Source: CAVXHQ01 sp963789535 | Lineage (GTDB): Bacteria > Pseudomonadota > Alphaproteobacteria > Rhodobacterales > Rhodobacteraceae | Length of the DNA: 64,000 nucleotides | Reading direction: 5' to 3' | NCBI GenBank assembly: GCA_963789535.1 | Contig: CAWBKU010000005.1 | Coordinates: 1,364,001 to 1,428,000, forward strand | Part shown: positions 8,138-15,513 of the stretch, in pieces | Layout: each line of letters starts with the position of its first letter | How positions within the stretch are numbered: the first letter of the stretch is position 1 | Translations under genes and position numbers: made by a program | The notes under the pieces: model-generated | The model's input: only the letters and a program-made list of their open reading frames with translations | What the model was told of the DNA's origin: nothing | Database searches by the model: none

Positions 8138-8521
8138 TCATCGGGAACCGTCCGGTCGCTGCGACTGCGCAAGCCACGTCCGTTTTTTTGAGCGGGACTT
8201 GTCCAGCGTCTCTTTCAGGATCTCGACCTCGAGGGTCTTGCGCCCGAGCTGGCGCTCCAGCTCGCGGATGCGGTCCTCCATCTGCCGGACCGCGCGATTG
8301 CTTGTGACGTCATCGTCTCCAGACACGGCCACGGCCCCTCCCTCCAGCATCAGACGCCGCCAACGATACAGCAGGTTCGGGGCCACACCATTCCGGCGCG
8401 CGACGATGGAGATACTGGCGGTCTCGTCCAGCGTCTCCTCGACGATCCGCAGCTTCTCGGACGATGACCAGCGGCGTCTCCGGCCACCATCGGTGATGAT
8501 CTCATAGTCAGACATAAGCAC
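8138..8521 (-). CDS. IS3-family transposase OrfA
   Basis: A 127-residue helix-turn-helix protein that binds the element ends. It opens with S-D-Y-E-I-I-T-D-G-G-R-R-R-R-W-S, followed by the HTH (S-I-V-A-R-R-N-G-V-A-P-N-L-L-Y-R-W-R-R-L) and a C-terminal leucine-zipper-like coiled coil. The run of seven A on the coding strand at 8189-8183 is where a -1 ribosomal shift would join OrfA to OrfB, as is established for the IS3 family. OrfA looks intact, but its partner is not. Confidence 0.85.
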   Translation of the reverse strand: MLMSDYEIITDGGRRRRWSSSEKLRIVEETLDETASISIVARRNGVAPNLLYRWRRLMLEGGAVAVSGDDDVTSNRAVRQMEDRIRELERQLGRKTLEVEILKETLDKSRSKKRTWLAQSQRPDGSR

Positions 8522-8584
8522 GTGCTCAGGGCTACCCCTGAGCCTCCATGGTTGTGCTCGAGTGTCCGGTTGAAAGGGGGGCCA

Positions 8585-8766
8585 GTTCAGCCCAGTGAGT
8601 CACGGCCTTCAGCGGCGCTTTGATAGACTGCCATGAACTCAGGCGTCCACGGCAAGCCCGGAAGCGCCACACGGGGACTGCCGGGGCGGCGATAATACCA
8701 GCGGGTTCGGCCATGGCGGTCAACGAAACCTTGGCAATACTTAGGTGCTTTACTGGGTCTGCGCAT
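8585..8766 (-). pseudogene. Integrase N-terminal fragment
   Basis: The first 61 codons of the integrase split by the IS3-family element, starting M-R-R-P-S-K-A-P-K-Y-C. They carry the typical opening of this integrase group, with R-W-Y-Y-R-R-P-G and L-P-G-L-P-W-T-P-E-F-M. Reading stops being integrase at 8584, and the continuation (K-I-T-G-A-S-K-T-I-P-G) is found at about 7214. The ATG at 8764-8766 overlaps the end of the small upstream gene whose TAA is at 8750-8752. ATG 8784 is an alternative start. Confidence 0.8.
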
Positions 8767-8809
8767 GGATAGAATCCCATTCATTCGGCTCTTGGTCAGC
8801 TTCAGCGCG
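8750..8809 (-). pseudogene. 3' end of a small gene upstream of the integrase, cut by IS256
   Basis: Joining this piece to 10241-10283 across the IS256-family element, with one copy of the 8-base target duplication removed, restores an open frame. It reads ...D-A-A-M-D-S-L-F-T-G-A-E, then A-D-Q-E-P-N-E-W-D-S-I-H-A-Q-T-Q and a stop. The stop overlaps the integrase start by about 17 bases. A short gene just before an integrase is often an excisionase/AlpA-type regulator, but the N-terminal HTH that would prove it is missing, so the function is inference. Confidence 0.55.
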
Positions 8810-10240
8810 GGTAGCGTCCACGAACGTGGTGGACTTTTGCGCCGCGCTGGCGGTGTAACCGGGGTGGCCATCGAGGACGTCGGTTATGGTGGAGTTTGGA
8901 CACTTCAACCACGGACCGATGGAGACCCCCCTCTCGGGACATTGCTTCGCAATGCCCTGCCGGGCAGTGGATGACCGAGACCAACATGACCTTGATCGAG
9001 CTGCTGCAAAAGCACGATGAGGGGGATTTTCTACGCGCGGTGACCGAGGCGGTGCTTCAGACGCTGATGGAGCATGACGTCGAAGGCGTGATCGGCGCTG
9101 GCCGCTATGAGCGTGGCGACGGGCGACAGACCTACCGGAATGGTTATCGCGACCGCGAACTGAAGACCCGGCTCGGGGCCCTGAACCTGCGGGTGCCGAA
9201 GCTACGACAGGGTTCGTATTTCCCCGGTTTCCTGGAGCCGCGCAGAACCTCGGAGAAAGCGCTGGTCTCTGTGATCCAGGAAGCGTGGATCGGCGGCGTT
9301 TCGACGCGCAAGGTCGACGACTTGGTGCAGGCCATGGGGCTGTCGGGCATCTCGAAGAGCACGGTGTCGAAGCTGTGCAAGGATATCGACGAACGCGTGG
9401 GCGAGTTCCTGAACCGGCCATTGACCGGCGACTGGCCCTATATGTGGCTGGACGCGACCTATCTGAAGGTCCGCGAGGGCGGGCGCATCGTCTCTGTCGC
9501 GGCCATAATCGCCGTTGCGGTCAACACGGACGGCCGCCGTGAGATCATTGGCATGACAGTCGGCCCCTCGGAGGCGGAGACGTTCTGGACCGGGTTCCTG
9601 CGCAGCCTCAAGGGCCGTGGGCTGGATGGCCTCAAGCTTGTCATCTCCGATGCCCATACCGGGCTGAAGGCCGCGATCGCGCGGGTCTTCGATGCGACCT
9701 GGCAGCGGTGCCGCGTTCACTGGATGCGCAACGCGCTCGCCCATGTGCCCAAGGGTCAGCACACCGTCGTCGCCGCTGCGATCCGCCAGGCCTTCACCCA
9801 ACCCGACCAGAAAGGCGCTCAGGATGTCTGGCGTCATGTCGCCGACCAGCTCCGTCCCCGCTGGCCGAAACTCTCGGCGCTGATGGACGATAGCGAACCA
9901 GACGTGCTGCCCCCGGGGGGATCCGACGTGCCGCAATGCGATCAAAGGAGGCTGAAATGAGTGATTGACCGTGATGGCCGGGATAGAGAAGGAGGTGAAG
10001 CGACGCGCTGACGTGGTCGGAATCTTCCCGAACGAGGACAGCATTATCCGCCTGATCGGCGCTGTCCTGTTCGAGCAGAATGATGACTGGCAGGGCCAGC
10101 ATCGCTACATGCAAGTCGAGGCATTCGGCCTCATCGACACCGCACAGATCGACCCGCTTCTCAGCATATCAACACAGGCCGCCTGATCGATGCCTTCGAT
10201 TGGCCATACCGGAATTTACACCAGCTTGACGGACGCTACC
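8810..10240 (+). mobile_element. IS256-family insertion sequence (defective)
   Basis: A 1431-base element. The left end reads GGTAGCGTCCACGAACGTGG from 8810. The right end, read inward from 10240, is GGTAGCGTCCGTCAAGCTGG. These are imperfect inverted repeats sharing the first ten bases and more beyond. Flanks are TCAGCGCG (8802-8809) and TCAGCGCC (10241-10248), an 8-base target duplication with one mismatch, as expected for IS256. It carries one transposase gene, which is broken. Confidence 0.85.
8971..10186 (+). pseudogene. IS256-family transposase, catalytic segment replaced
   Basis: ATG 8971 starts T-E-T-N-M-T-L-I-E-L-L. The mutator-type DDE domain shows its first Asp in Y-M-W-L-D-A-T-Y-L-K-V and its second in L-V-I-S-D-A-H-T-G-L-K. 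After L-M-D-D-S-E-P-D-V-L (about 9908) the expected segment with the catalytic Glu (N-P-L-E-R-L-N) is absent. About 78 bases of unrelated sequence with stops stand in its place. The family resumes at about 9987 as K-E-V-K-R-R-A-D-V-V-G-I-F-P-N-E and ends L-L-S-I-S-T-Q-A-A at 10186. The enzyme must be inactive. Confidence 0.88.
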
Positions 10241-10283
10241 TCAGCGCCGGTGAAGAGGGAGTCCATAGCGGCGTCAATTTGTC
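10241..10283 (-). pseudogene. Upstream part of the small pre-integrase gene
   Basis: This piece carries D-A-A-M-D-S-L-F-T-G-A-E in the frame that continues at 8809 once the IS256-family element and one target copy are removed. At about 10283 it meets the truncated end of an IS66 transposase gene, so the true 5' part of the gene is lost. It belongs with the feature at 8750-8809. Confidence 0.5.
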
Positions 10284-10855
10284 GGGCAGCCCGCTGGGCA
10301 CAACATGTTCGGGCGCATGCGCTTGCGCCATGACTTGCGAGCAGTGGCGGCAGGCGTATTTCGGTCGCTGCGTCACCAGCACCCGGAACTGGGCCGGGAT
10401 CACGTCCAGCCGCTCGGACACGACTTCGCCGATCTTCGTCATCTCGCCACAGCCGCGTCGCCATTGTCGCTCGGACCAATGGCACTCCATTGGCAACCAT
10501 TGCGTGCTGGCGGGCTCGATCATGCGCTCGACCAACGGCAGATGCGGCGGCAGATGGCCACGGTTGCGCTTGGGTTTGCGGTTCGTCTGCGCCCCCGTGC
10601 CCCGCAGCGCTGCCTCGGCCTTCTCCTGCGCAGCCTCGAGCACGCCCTGGGCCAGTTCGGCATCCTCGAGCGGCAGGTTGAACTGGTCTGGCGACAGCTT
10701 CTCGGAGCGCTTGCCGAACTTCTCGCACTGCGATGTGCGTGAGGCATATCTTCTAGCCGACGATTGGCTTCCTGCACCTCAACCAGCGCCGCCTCGACCT
10801 CGGCCAGACGGGCTTTCAGGAGGGTGTTTTCGTGGGCAAGAGTGGTGACATCCAT
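10283..10855 (-). pseudogene. IS66 transposase TnpC, N-terminal fragment
   Basis: It starts M-D-V-T-T-L-A-H-E-N-T-L-L-K with the usual leucine-zipper region. It is frameshifted near 10745, continues with G-H-L-P-P-H-L-P (the conserved R-G-x-L-P-x-H-L-P zone) and reaches the zinc-binding segment C-R-H-C. It is then cut off before the DDE catalytic core. It is the third gene of the IS66 unit and is clearly non-functional. Confidence 0.85.
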
Positions 10856-10924
10856 GGAGCGAAGTGAATCACGACGCACCCTATCTGGCCAGTAAAAACA
10901 GGTGTTTTTAACGCGTTTTCCCGG

Positions 10925-11281
10925 TTATCCTGCCGTCACAGGACGGCGCGCGCGTTCCGGCTGGACCAACCGCCAGTCCAGCCCTTCGAACAGCGCCGAA
11001 AGCTGTGCACCGGACAGCCGCATCACCCCGTCCCGCACCTGCGGCCAGACGAATTTGCCGCCCTCCAGCCGCTTGTGAACCAGCACCATTTCGGTCTGAT
11101 CCCAGACCAGTAACTTGATCCTGTCCGCGCGTTTCGATCGGAACACAAAGACTGCTCCACAGAACGGGTCCAAGCCGAACATCTCCTGCACCGCCAGCGC
11201 CAGGCCGTCGATGCCCTTGCGGAAGTCGACCGGCCGCGTCGCCACGAAGACCTTCATCGGCCCGCCCTGGCCGAACATCAC
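10925..11281 (-). CDS. tnpB: IS66 family protein TnpB
   Basis: A 118-residue IS66 Orf2 (TnpB) that looks complete. It shows T-R-P-V-D-F-R-K-G-I-D-G-L, then D-P-F-C-G-A-V-F-V-F-R-S-K-R-A-D-R-I-K-L-L, then G-K-F-V-W-P. TnpB is an accessory protein required for IS66 transposition; its exact biochemical role is not settled. Its start overlaps the tnpA stop by four bases. M-K-V-F-V at about 11257 is a likely shorter start. Confidence 0.93.
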   Translation of the reverse strand: MMFGQGGPMKVFVATRPVDFRKGIDGLALAVQEMFGLDPFCGAVFVFRSKRADRIKLLVWDQTEMVLVHKRLEGGKFVWPQVRDGVMRLSGAQLSALFEGLDWRLVQPERARRPVTAG

Positions 11282-11736
11282 GATGCCGCCGCCCGTGCCG
11301 CGCGGATGGCCCGCGTCAGCTGGCCTTCATCGGCACCAGCACCCGCGCGGATCACGACGTCGCCCACGATGATCTCGAGGTCGGACCTGCCACCCGGCGG
11401 CAATGCTGTAGTCGCAGAATCCGCGACGACCAGTTCGGCGAACATCGGCAGGGCCGCCACGCTCTCGGGCACAACCAGGTTGCCTTTGCGAATCTGCTTG
11501 CGCCAATCGTAAATCTGCCAGCTGGTCGTGCCGTGTTTGCGCGCAACGTCGGCCACCTTCATCCCCGGCATCATGCTTTCAGCCGCGATACGCGCGCGCT
11601 GTGCCTTCGTGCGCTGTCGTCGGCCGCTTGGCCCCTCGATCACTTCCGGCCGGGAAACCCCGGAGCCCGTCGAGCCGTCCAAATGGACACCCATTTTGCC
11701 GTCTCTCTCCAAAGCCAAACCCTCCCGCTCAATCAC
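11278..11736 (-). CDS. tnpA: IS66 family protein TnpA
   Basis: A 152-residue IS66 Orf1 with an N-terminal helix-turn-helix (V-A-D-V-A-R-K-H-G-T-T-S-W-Q-I-Y-D-W-R-K-Q). The C-terminal half ends D-L-E-I-I-V-G-D-V-V-I-R-A-G. It probably binds the element ends. It is the first gene of the IS66 unit, about 60 bases inside the intact terminal repeat, and overlaps tnpB. It appears complete although the element is not. Confidence 0.9.
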   Translation of the reverse strand: MIEREGLALERDGKMGVHLDGSTGSGVSRPEVIEGPSGRRQRTKAQRARIAAESMMPGMKVADVARKHGTTSWQIYDWRKQIRKGNLVVPESVAALPMFAELVVADSATTALPPGGRSDLEIIVGDVVIRAGAGADEGQLTRAIRAARAAAS

Positions 11737-11795
11737 TGGGACAAAATGGCCGGATCAGATGAGGAATGGCAGGAGGGGGTCAGCGTAGCGCTTAC

Positions 11796-12180
11796 TGATA
11801 ACCAAAGCGACCACTCGGATCTGCTTCAGCACCGGATCGGTCTGCCCCACAACGTTGCTGGTATCGAGGCGTCCTTGGTAATCTCGCAGCTCCGCATGCG
11901 TCCGCGCATCCCGGCCCCTCTTCCGCACCTGAACAGGTTTCTCCGGCTCGACCGGGGCAGCCAAGAGCATATCCTCGATCGGCATGCCCTGACGGTCTGG
12001 CGCAGGTTCACCACCTGGGCGAAGCTCAATCGCATGAACCCGCGCGGGAGCTACCGCCGCATGCGCGAGAACGCCATGCGTCGCTGGAAGCGCCTCCAGC
12101 GGCTCTGCGACGTGATCGGCTACCGGCCGCGCATCCGGCCGGACGCTGCGACGCTCATGCGGATGGCTCGCTACAGGTGA
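11796..12180 (+). pseudogene. Unrecognised coding remnant beyond IS66
   Basis: From the outer IS66 end, one plus-strand frame stays open to TGA at 12178-12180. Its last 60 residues look protein-like: R-R-F-T-T-W-A-K-L-N-R-M-N-P-R-G-S-Y, then R-L-C-D-V-I-G-Y-R-P and A-T-L-M-R-M-A-R-Y-R. It has no start of its own outside IS66, so it is probably the 3' part of a gene interrupted by IS66. I do not recognise the family; it could also be chance reading of GC-rich DNA. Confidence 0.3.
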
Positions 12181-12356
12181 CATCAGAGTAGGATGGGCGC
12201 GGTCTCTTCTCCAACGAGATCAGGGACTGCGCCCATCTCACGACGTCGGACGCCAGTCTTGCTGTCCGAGTTGTCCGACTTTCTGGGGGGGGGGCACGAG
12301 CATTAATCGGCCCGCTGCCGGAGACGGAAACACATTCCTATCCCGGGTGCCTCGCC

Positions 12357-12491
12357 TTACTTTTTCTTCTTCTCGTTGATGTTCAGCGGGGTTTTGCCTT
12401 TGTTGAAGTCGGCCGTTGCCAGGACCTTCACCGCTTCTTTCTTGGGTTTCTTGGCTTCCTTGCTTCCGCGCTGCTTGTCGCCTTTGGACAT
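12357..12491 (-). CDS. Small lysine-rich protein
   Basis: A 44-residue, very basic protein beginning M-S-K-G-D-K-Q-R-G-S-K-E-A-K-K and ending N-I-N-E-K-K-K-K. An AAGGA ribosome site lies about eight bases upstream of the ATG. Small proteins with this M-S-K-G/K-E-A-K-K-P-K-K pattern occur widely in Alphaproteobacteria and have no assigned function that I know of. It stands alone between the mobile-element remnants and the amide operon. A role in nucleic-acid binding would be a guess from charge only. Confidence 0.75.
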   Translation of the reverse strand: MSKGDKQRGSKEAKKPKKEAVKVLATADFNKGKTPLNINEKKKK

Positions 12492-12750
12492 CGAGATGTT
12501 CCTTGCTCAGACCGTCGTCGATCATCCCGATCGACTGGGTTCTTCCTTGATGGATCCGAAATCAAGCTCGGCCACTCCATGAGCGGCGGACCCTGCGGCT
12601 ACCTCATCCGATCCACCACTTGAACGCCAGCATTCGTTTTGGACCATGGCTCCCGGTCCTGATCTCGGGACCCGGCGATCTTCGTCAGGATCTCACGCCA
12701 CCACGTGGCGGGCTGAACAACCACAGCCGGTCTCTGGGTTCCTGCCGGGA

Positions 12751-14553
12751 TCAATAGCCCCCCGAGGGCGAGGTGGCGTCTCCCGCCACGAGATGGCCCT
12801 CGGCGACCTGACGCAAGCTGTGGCGCGGCACGATGGCCCCGACCGGGTGGACGGGCGAGAGGATCTCTCCGGTGAGACGCGGCGCCGGGGTGCGGGGGTG
12901 GTTGGGGTCGGGGACCGGGACGGCGGCGATCAGGCGGCGGGTATAGGGATGCTGCGGCGCTCCGAAAACCCGGGCCCGGGGGCCGATCTCGACGATCTGG
13001 CCCATGTGCACCACGGCGACGCGGTCCGAGATGTTCTCGACCACCGCCATATCGTGACTGATGAACAGGATCGCGATGCCGAACTCGTCCTTGAGCGCGC
13101 GGAGCAGGTCGAGGACGCGGGACTGCACCGAGACGTCGAGGGCCGAGACGCTTTCGTCCGCGATCACCAGTTTGGGCGTCAGCGACAGGGCGCGGGCGAT
13201 GCAGATGCGCTGACGCTGGCCGCCGGAGAATTCGTGGGGGTAGTTGTCGAGTTGGGCGGCGTCGAGGCCGACGCGCGACATCAGATCGGACGCACGGGCA
13301 TGGCGGGCGGCTGCGTTGCCAATCCCGTGGATCAGCAGGGGTTCGGCGATCTGCGCGCCGACGGTCATGCGCGGGTCGAGGGCGGCCATCGGGTCCTGGA
13401 AGACGATCTGCACCGAGCGGCTGAGGGTACGGCGGGCGGCGGCGGTCATGGGGCCGACAATGTGGCCCGCGACCTCGATGCTGCCGGTATGTGGCACGAG
13501 GCCCACGATGGCGCGGGCGACGGTGGATTTGCCGCAGCCGGATTCGCCGACGAGCGACAGGGTCTCGCCCGCACGGATGTCGAGCGAGACGCCTTCGACG
13601 GCGTGGACCCGGTGGGTGACACGGTTGAGAACGCCGCGGCGGATGTCGTAGCGGACGGTCACGTCGCGCAGTCGCGCCACGACGGGGGCGGTGGAGGCAG
13701 GCGCAAGCGCACCGCCTGTTCCCATGCGGGGCACGGCGGCCAGCAGCTCGCGGGTATAGGGACGCGCGGGGGCGGCGAATATCTGGCGGACGGGGGCGGT
13801 CTCCTCGATCCGGCCATGGCGCAGGATGACGACGCGGTCGGCCATTTCGGCGACGACGCCCATGTCGTGGGTGATGAGCAGGATGGCGGTGCCCTGGGCC
13901 CTTTGCAGGTCGCGCAGCAGGTCGAGGACTTCGCGCTGGACGGTCACGTCGAGGGCGGTGGTCGGCTCGTCGGCGATGAGGACGTCGGGTTTCAGGGCCA
14001 GCGCCATGGCGATCATGACGCGCTGGCGCATGCCGCCGGAGAGTTCGTGGGGGAACTGGGTCATGCGGCGGGCAGGTTCGGAGAGGCGCACGGCGGCGAG
14101 CGCGTCGAGCGCTGCGCGGCGGGCGGCGGCGCGGGACAGGGGGGTATGGGCGCGGATCGCCTCGATGAGCTGGGTGCCGACGGTCATCACCGGGTTGAGC
14201 GAGGTCATCGGCTCCTGAAAGATCATCGCGATGCGGCGGCCGCGCACGTCGCGCATGAGGCGCTCGGGCAGGGCGGTGAGGGCTGTGCCGTCGAGGGTGA
14301 TCGTGCCGCCGGTGACGGTGACGGAGGGCGGGGGCAGCAGGCCCATGATCGCCAGCGATGTGATGGATTTGCCCGATCCGCTCTCGCCCGCCAGCGCCAG
14401 CGTTTCGCCTGCGTGCAGGTCGAAGGAGATGCCGTGCAGCAGCGGGACAGGGCCATCCGGGGTGCGGGCGGTGACGACGAGGTCGTGGACGGAGAGGAGG
14501 GGGCAGAGGTCCGGGGCGGGGGCCGCCCCGGACAGGTGCAGGGCTTGCGTCAT
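12751..14553 (-). CDS. ABC transporter ATPase, two fused nucleotide-binding domains (oligopeptide/amide type)
   Basis: A 600-residue protein with two complete ATPase modules, as in GsiA or DppD-DppF fusions. Domain 1 (about residues 20-270) has Walker A G-E-S-G-S-G-K-S, signature L-S-G-G-M and Walker B L-I-A-D-E-P-T-T-A-L-D. Domain 2 (about 290-560) has G-E-S-G-C-G-K-S, F-S-G-G-Q and V-I-A-D-E-S-V-S-A-L-D. Each domain ends with the peptide-importer extension (P-Y-T-R). It powers the binding-protein-dependent importer encoded just upstream and overlaps the fmdA stop codon by four bases. It is the last gene of the seven-gene operon. Confidence 0.93.
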   Translation of the reverse strand: MTQALHLSGAAPAPDLCPLLSVHDLVVTARTPDGPVPLLHGISFDLHAGETLALAGESGSGKSITSLAIMGLLPPPSVTVTGGTITLDGTALTALPERLMRDVRGRRIAMIFQEPMTSLNPVMTVGTQLIEAIRAHTPLSRAAARRAALDALAAVRLSEPARRMTQFPHELSGGMRQRVMIAMALALKPDVLIADEPTTALDVTVQREVLDLLRDLQRAQGTAILLITHDMGVVAEMADRVVILRHGRIEETAPVRQIFAAPARPYTRELLAAVPRMGTGGALAPASTAPVVARLRDVTVRYDIRRGVLNRVTHRVHAVEGVSLDIRAGETLSLVGESGCGKSTVARAIVGLVPHTGSIEVAGHIVGPMTAAARRTLSRSVQIVFQDPMAALDPRMTVGAQIAEPLLIHGIGNAAARHARASDLMSRVGLDAAQLDNYPHEFSGGQRQRICIARALSLTPKLVIADESVSALDVSVQSRVLDLLRALKDEFGIAILFISHDMAVVENISDRVAVVHMGQIVEIGPRARVFGAPQHPYTRRLIAAVPVPDPNHPRTPAPRLTGEILSPVHPVGAIVPRHSLRQVAEGHLVAGDATSPSGGY

Positions 14554-15509
14554 TCGAAGACGCAGCGCGGGAAGTAGAAGCTGACGACCCAGTTCGGCAT
14601 GTCCACGATCTCGGAAATGCGCAGGTCGCCGCAGGTGCTCACCAGCATGTAGGCATCGACTGCCGCCATGCCACGGGTGGCGCAGAGGTGGTCGACCATG
14701 GCCGAGACCGCGTCGCGGGCGGCGGACATGAGGTCGGGGCCGATGCCGGTGGTCGCCTCATAGCCCTTGGCATCGAGGTGGCGGGTGACCGGGCCGGGGG
14801 TGGTGAAGCGCGGCGTCTTGAGGTTCGCGGCCTTCACGAGGTCGAGGGTCAGGACCACGTCCATCGGCGATTCGATCGCCGTGCCGCAGACCTCGCCGTC
14901 GCCCTGCGCCGCGTGGGTGTCGCCCACGCTGAACAGGGCGCCCGCCACCTCGACCGGCAGCCACAGTGTGGTGCCCGCCGACAGATCGCGGATGTCGAGG
15001 TTGCCGCCGACCCGCCGGGGCGGGACGACGGTATGCAGCCCCGGCTCGGCCAGCGCGCAGCCGATGGTGCCTGCGAAGGGTTTGAGCGGGACCGCCCCTT
15101 CGGACCCCCACATCGCGGGGGCCATGCTGTCCGCGTCATAGGTCCAGACATGCAGGGCCGGGTCCGCGAACTGATCGGCCAGCAGGCCGAAGCCGGGGAT
15201 GTTGGCGGTCCAGCCCCACCCCTTGCCGCCCTGCGCCTGCGGGGCAAAGCTGTCGAGCGTCACCTTGAGCGCGTCGCCCGGTTCCGCCCCCTCGACGTAG
15301 ATCGGACCCGAGACCGGGTTGATCTTGCCGAAGTCGAGGGCCGTCACGTCGGCCACGGTGGACGCGGGGCCAAGCTGGCCCGCCGAACTGTCGTGGCAGC
15401 GGAACAGGATGCTGGACCCCGGCGTCACCCGTTCGGCGGGGACAAGCGAATTGTCCCAGCCGAAATGGTGCTGCGCGCCGTGGATCGTGTAGTCGCACGC
15501 CTTGCACAT
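14550..15509 (-). CDS. fmdA: Acetamidase/formamidase
   Basis: A 319-residue FmdA/AmdA family amidohydrolase that releases ammonia from short amides. Visible family features are H-F-G-W-D-N-S near the N terminus, G-P-I-Y-V-E-G-A-E-P-G-D, F-A-G-T-I-G-C-A, S-V-G-D-T-H-A-A-Q-G-D-G-E-V-C-G (metal/active-site region) and the C-terminal S-T-C-G-D-L-R-I. Its neighbours are an amide-type ABC importer, an AmiC-like sensor and an ANTAR antiterminator. Together they predict uptake, hydrolysis and sensing of a small amide as a nitrogen source. Which amide cannot be read from the sequence. Confidence 0.92.
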   Translation of the reverse strand: MCKACDYTIHGAQHHFGWDNSLVPAERVTPGSSILFRCHDSSAGQLGPASTVADVTALDFGKINPVSGPIYVEGAEPGDALKVTLDSFAPQAQGGKGWGWTANIPGFGLLADQFADPALHVWTYDADSMAPAMWGSEGAVPLKPFAGTIGCALAEPGLHTVVPPRRVGGNLDIRDLSAGTTLWLPVEVAGALFSVGDTHAAQGDGEVCGTAIESPMDVVLTLDLVKAANLKTPRFTTPGPVTRHLDAKGYEATTGIGPDLMSAARDAVSAMVDHLCATRGMAAVDAYMLVSTCGDLRISEIVDMPNWVVSFYFPRCVFE

Positions 15510-15513
15510 GGGA

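Larger units (their letters stand above)
7236..8177 (-). pseudogene. IS3-family transposase OrfB, degenerate
   Basis: The DDE transposase half of the element, broken into several frames. The N-terminal part is intact (V-A-A-R-P-T-Y-G-Y-R-R-I, then the DDE start W-C-S-D-G-F-E-F). It is interrupted near 7714-7743, resumes as I-D-A-H-D-R-E-I-I-A-W and M-L-S-D-N-G-S-P-Y-I (second Asp), and reaches S-P-Q-S-N-G-I-S. It is interrupted again near 7417-7446, resumes as F-V-N-T-L-K-R-D-Y-V, and then a TGA replaces the usual Trp before F-E-D-Y-N-D-N-H-P-H-S. The end is R-E-F-I-A-A-Q-T-A-T-A. Both interruptions coincide with copies of a 30-base hairpin unit. The protein cannot be made intact. Confidence 0.85.
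7215..8584 (-). mobile_element. IS3-family insertion sequence inside the integrase gene
   Basis: About 1.37 kb carrying degenerate orfA/orfB. The ends are imperfect inverted repeats of about 25 bases: left TTGCCCCCGTTTCACCGGAC (7215 on) and right, read from 8584 inward, TGGCCCCCCTTTCAACCGGA. Both begin with or near TG, as is usual for IS3 elements. Integrase coding sequence resumes directly on both sides, which fixes the boundaries to a few bases. I could not identify a clear 3-5 base target duplication. The element is longer than a typical 1.3 kb copy, partly because of two short insertions in orfB. Confidence 0.85.
10283..11795 (-). mobile_element. IS66-family element, truncated
   Basis: It contains tnpA, tnpB and the first part of tnpC in the normal IS66 order. 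The outer end is intact: read inward from 11795 it begins GTAAGCGCTACGCTGACCCC, the usual GTAA start of IS66 terminal repeats. The other end is missing: tnpC stops matching at about 10283, inside C-R-H-C...V-P-S-G-L-P. Roughly two thirds of tnpC and the second terminal repeat are gone, so it cannot transpose by itself. Confidence 0.85.

Noticed and set aside
11755..12183. A 142-codon minus-strand frame across the IS66 border
   Set aside because: It runs through the IS66 terminal repeat and into unrelated DNA, so it cannot be one old gene; no motif is seen.
12646..14577. A long plus-strand frame over the amide ATPase gene
   Set aside because: It is the antisense shadow of a gene with two full Walker A/B and signature motif sets.
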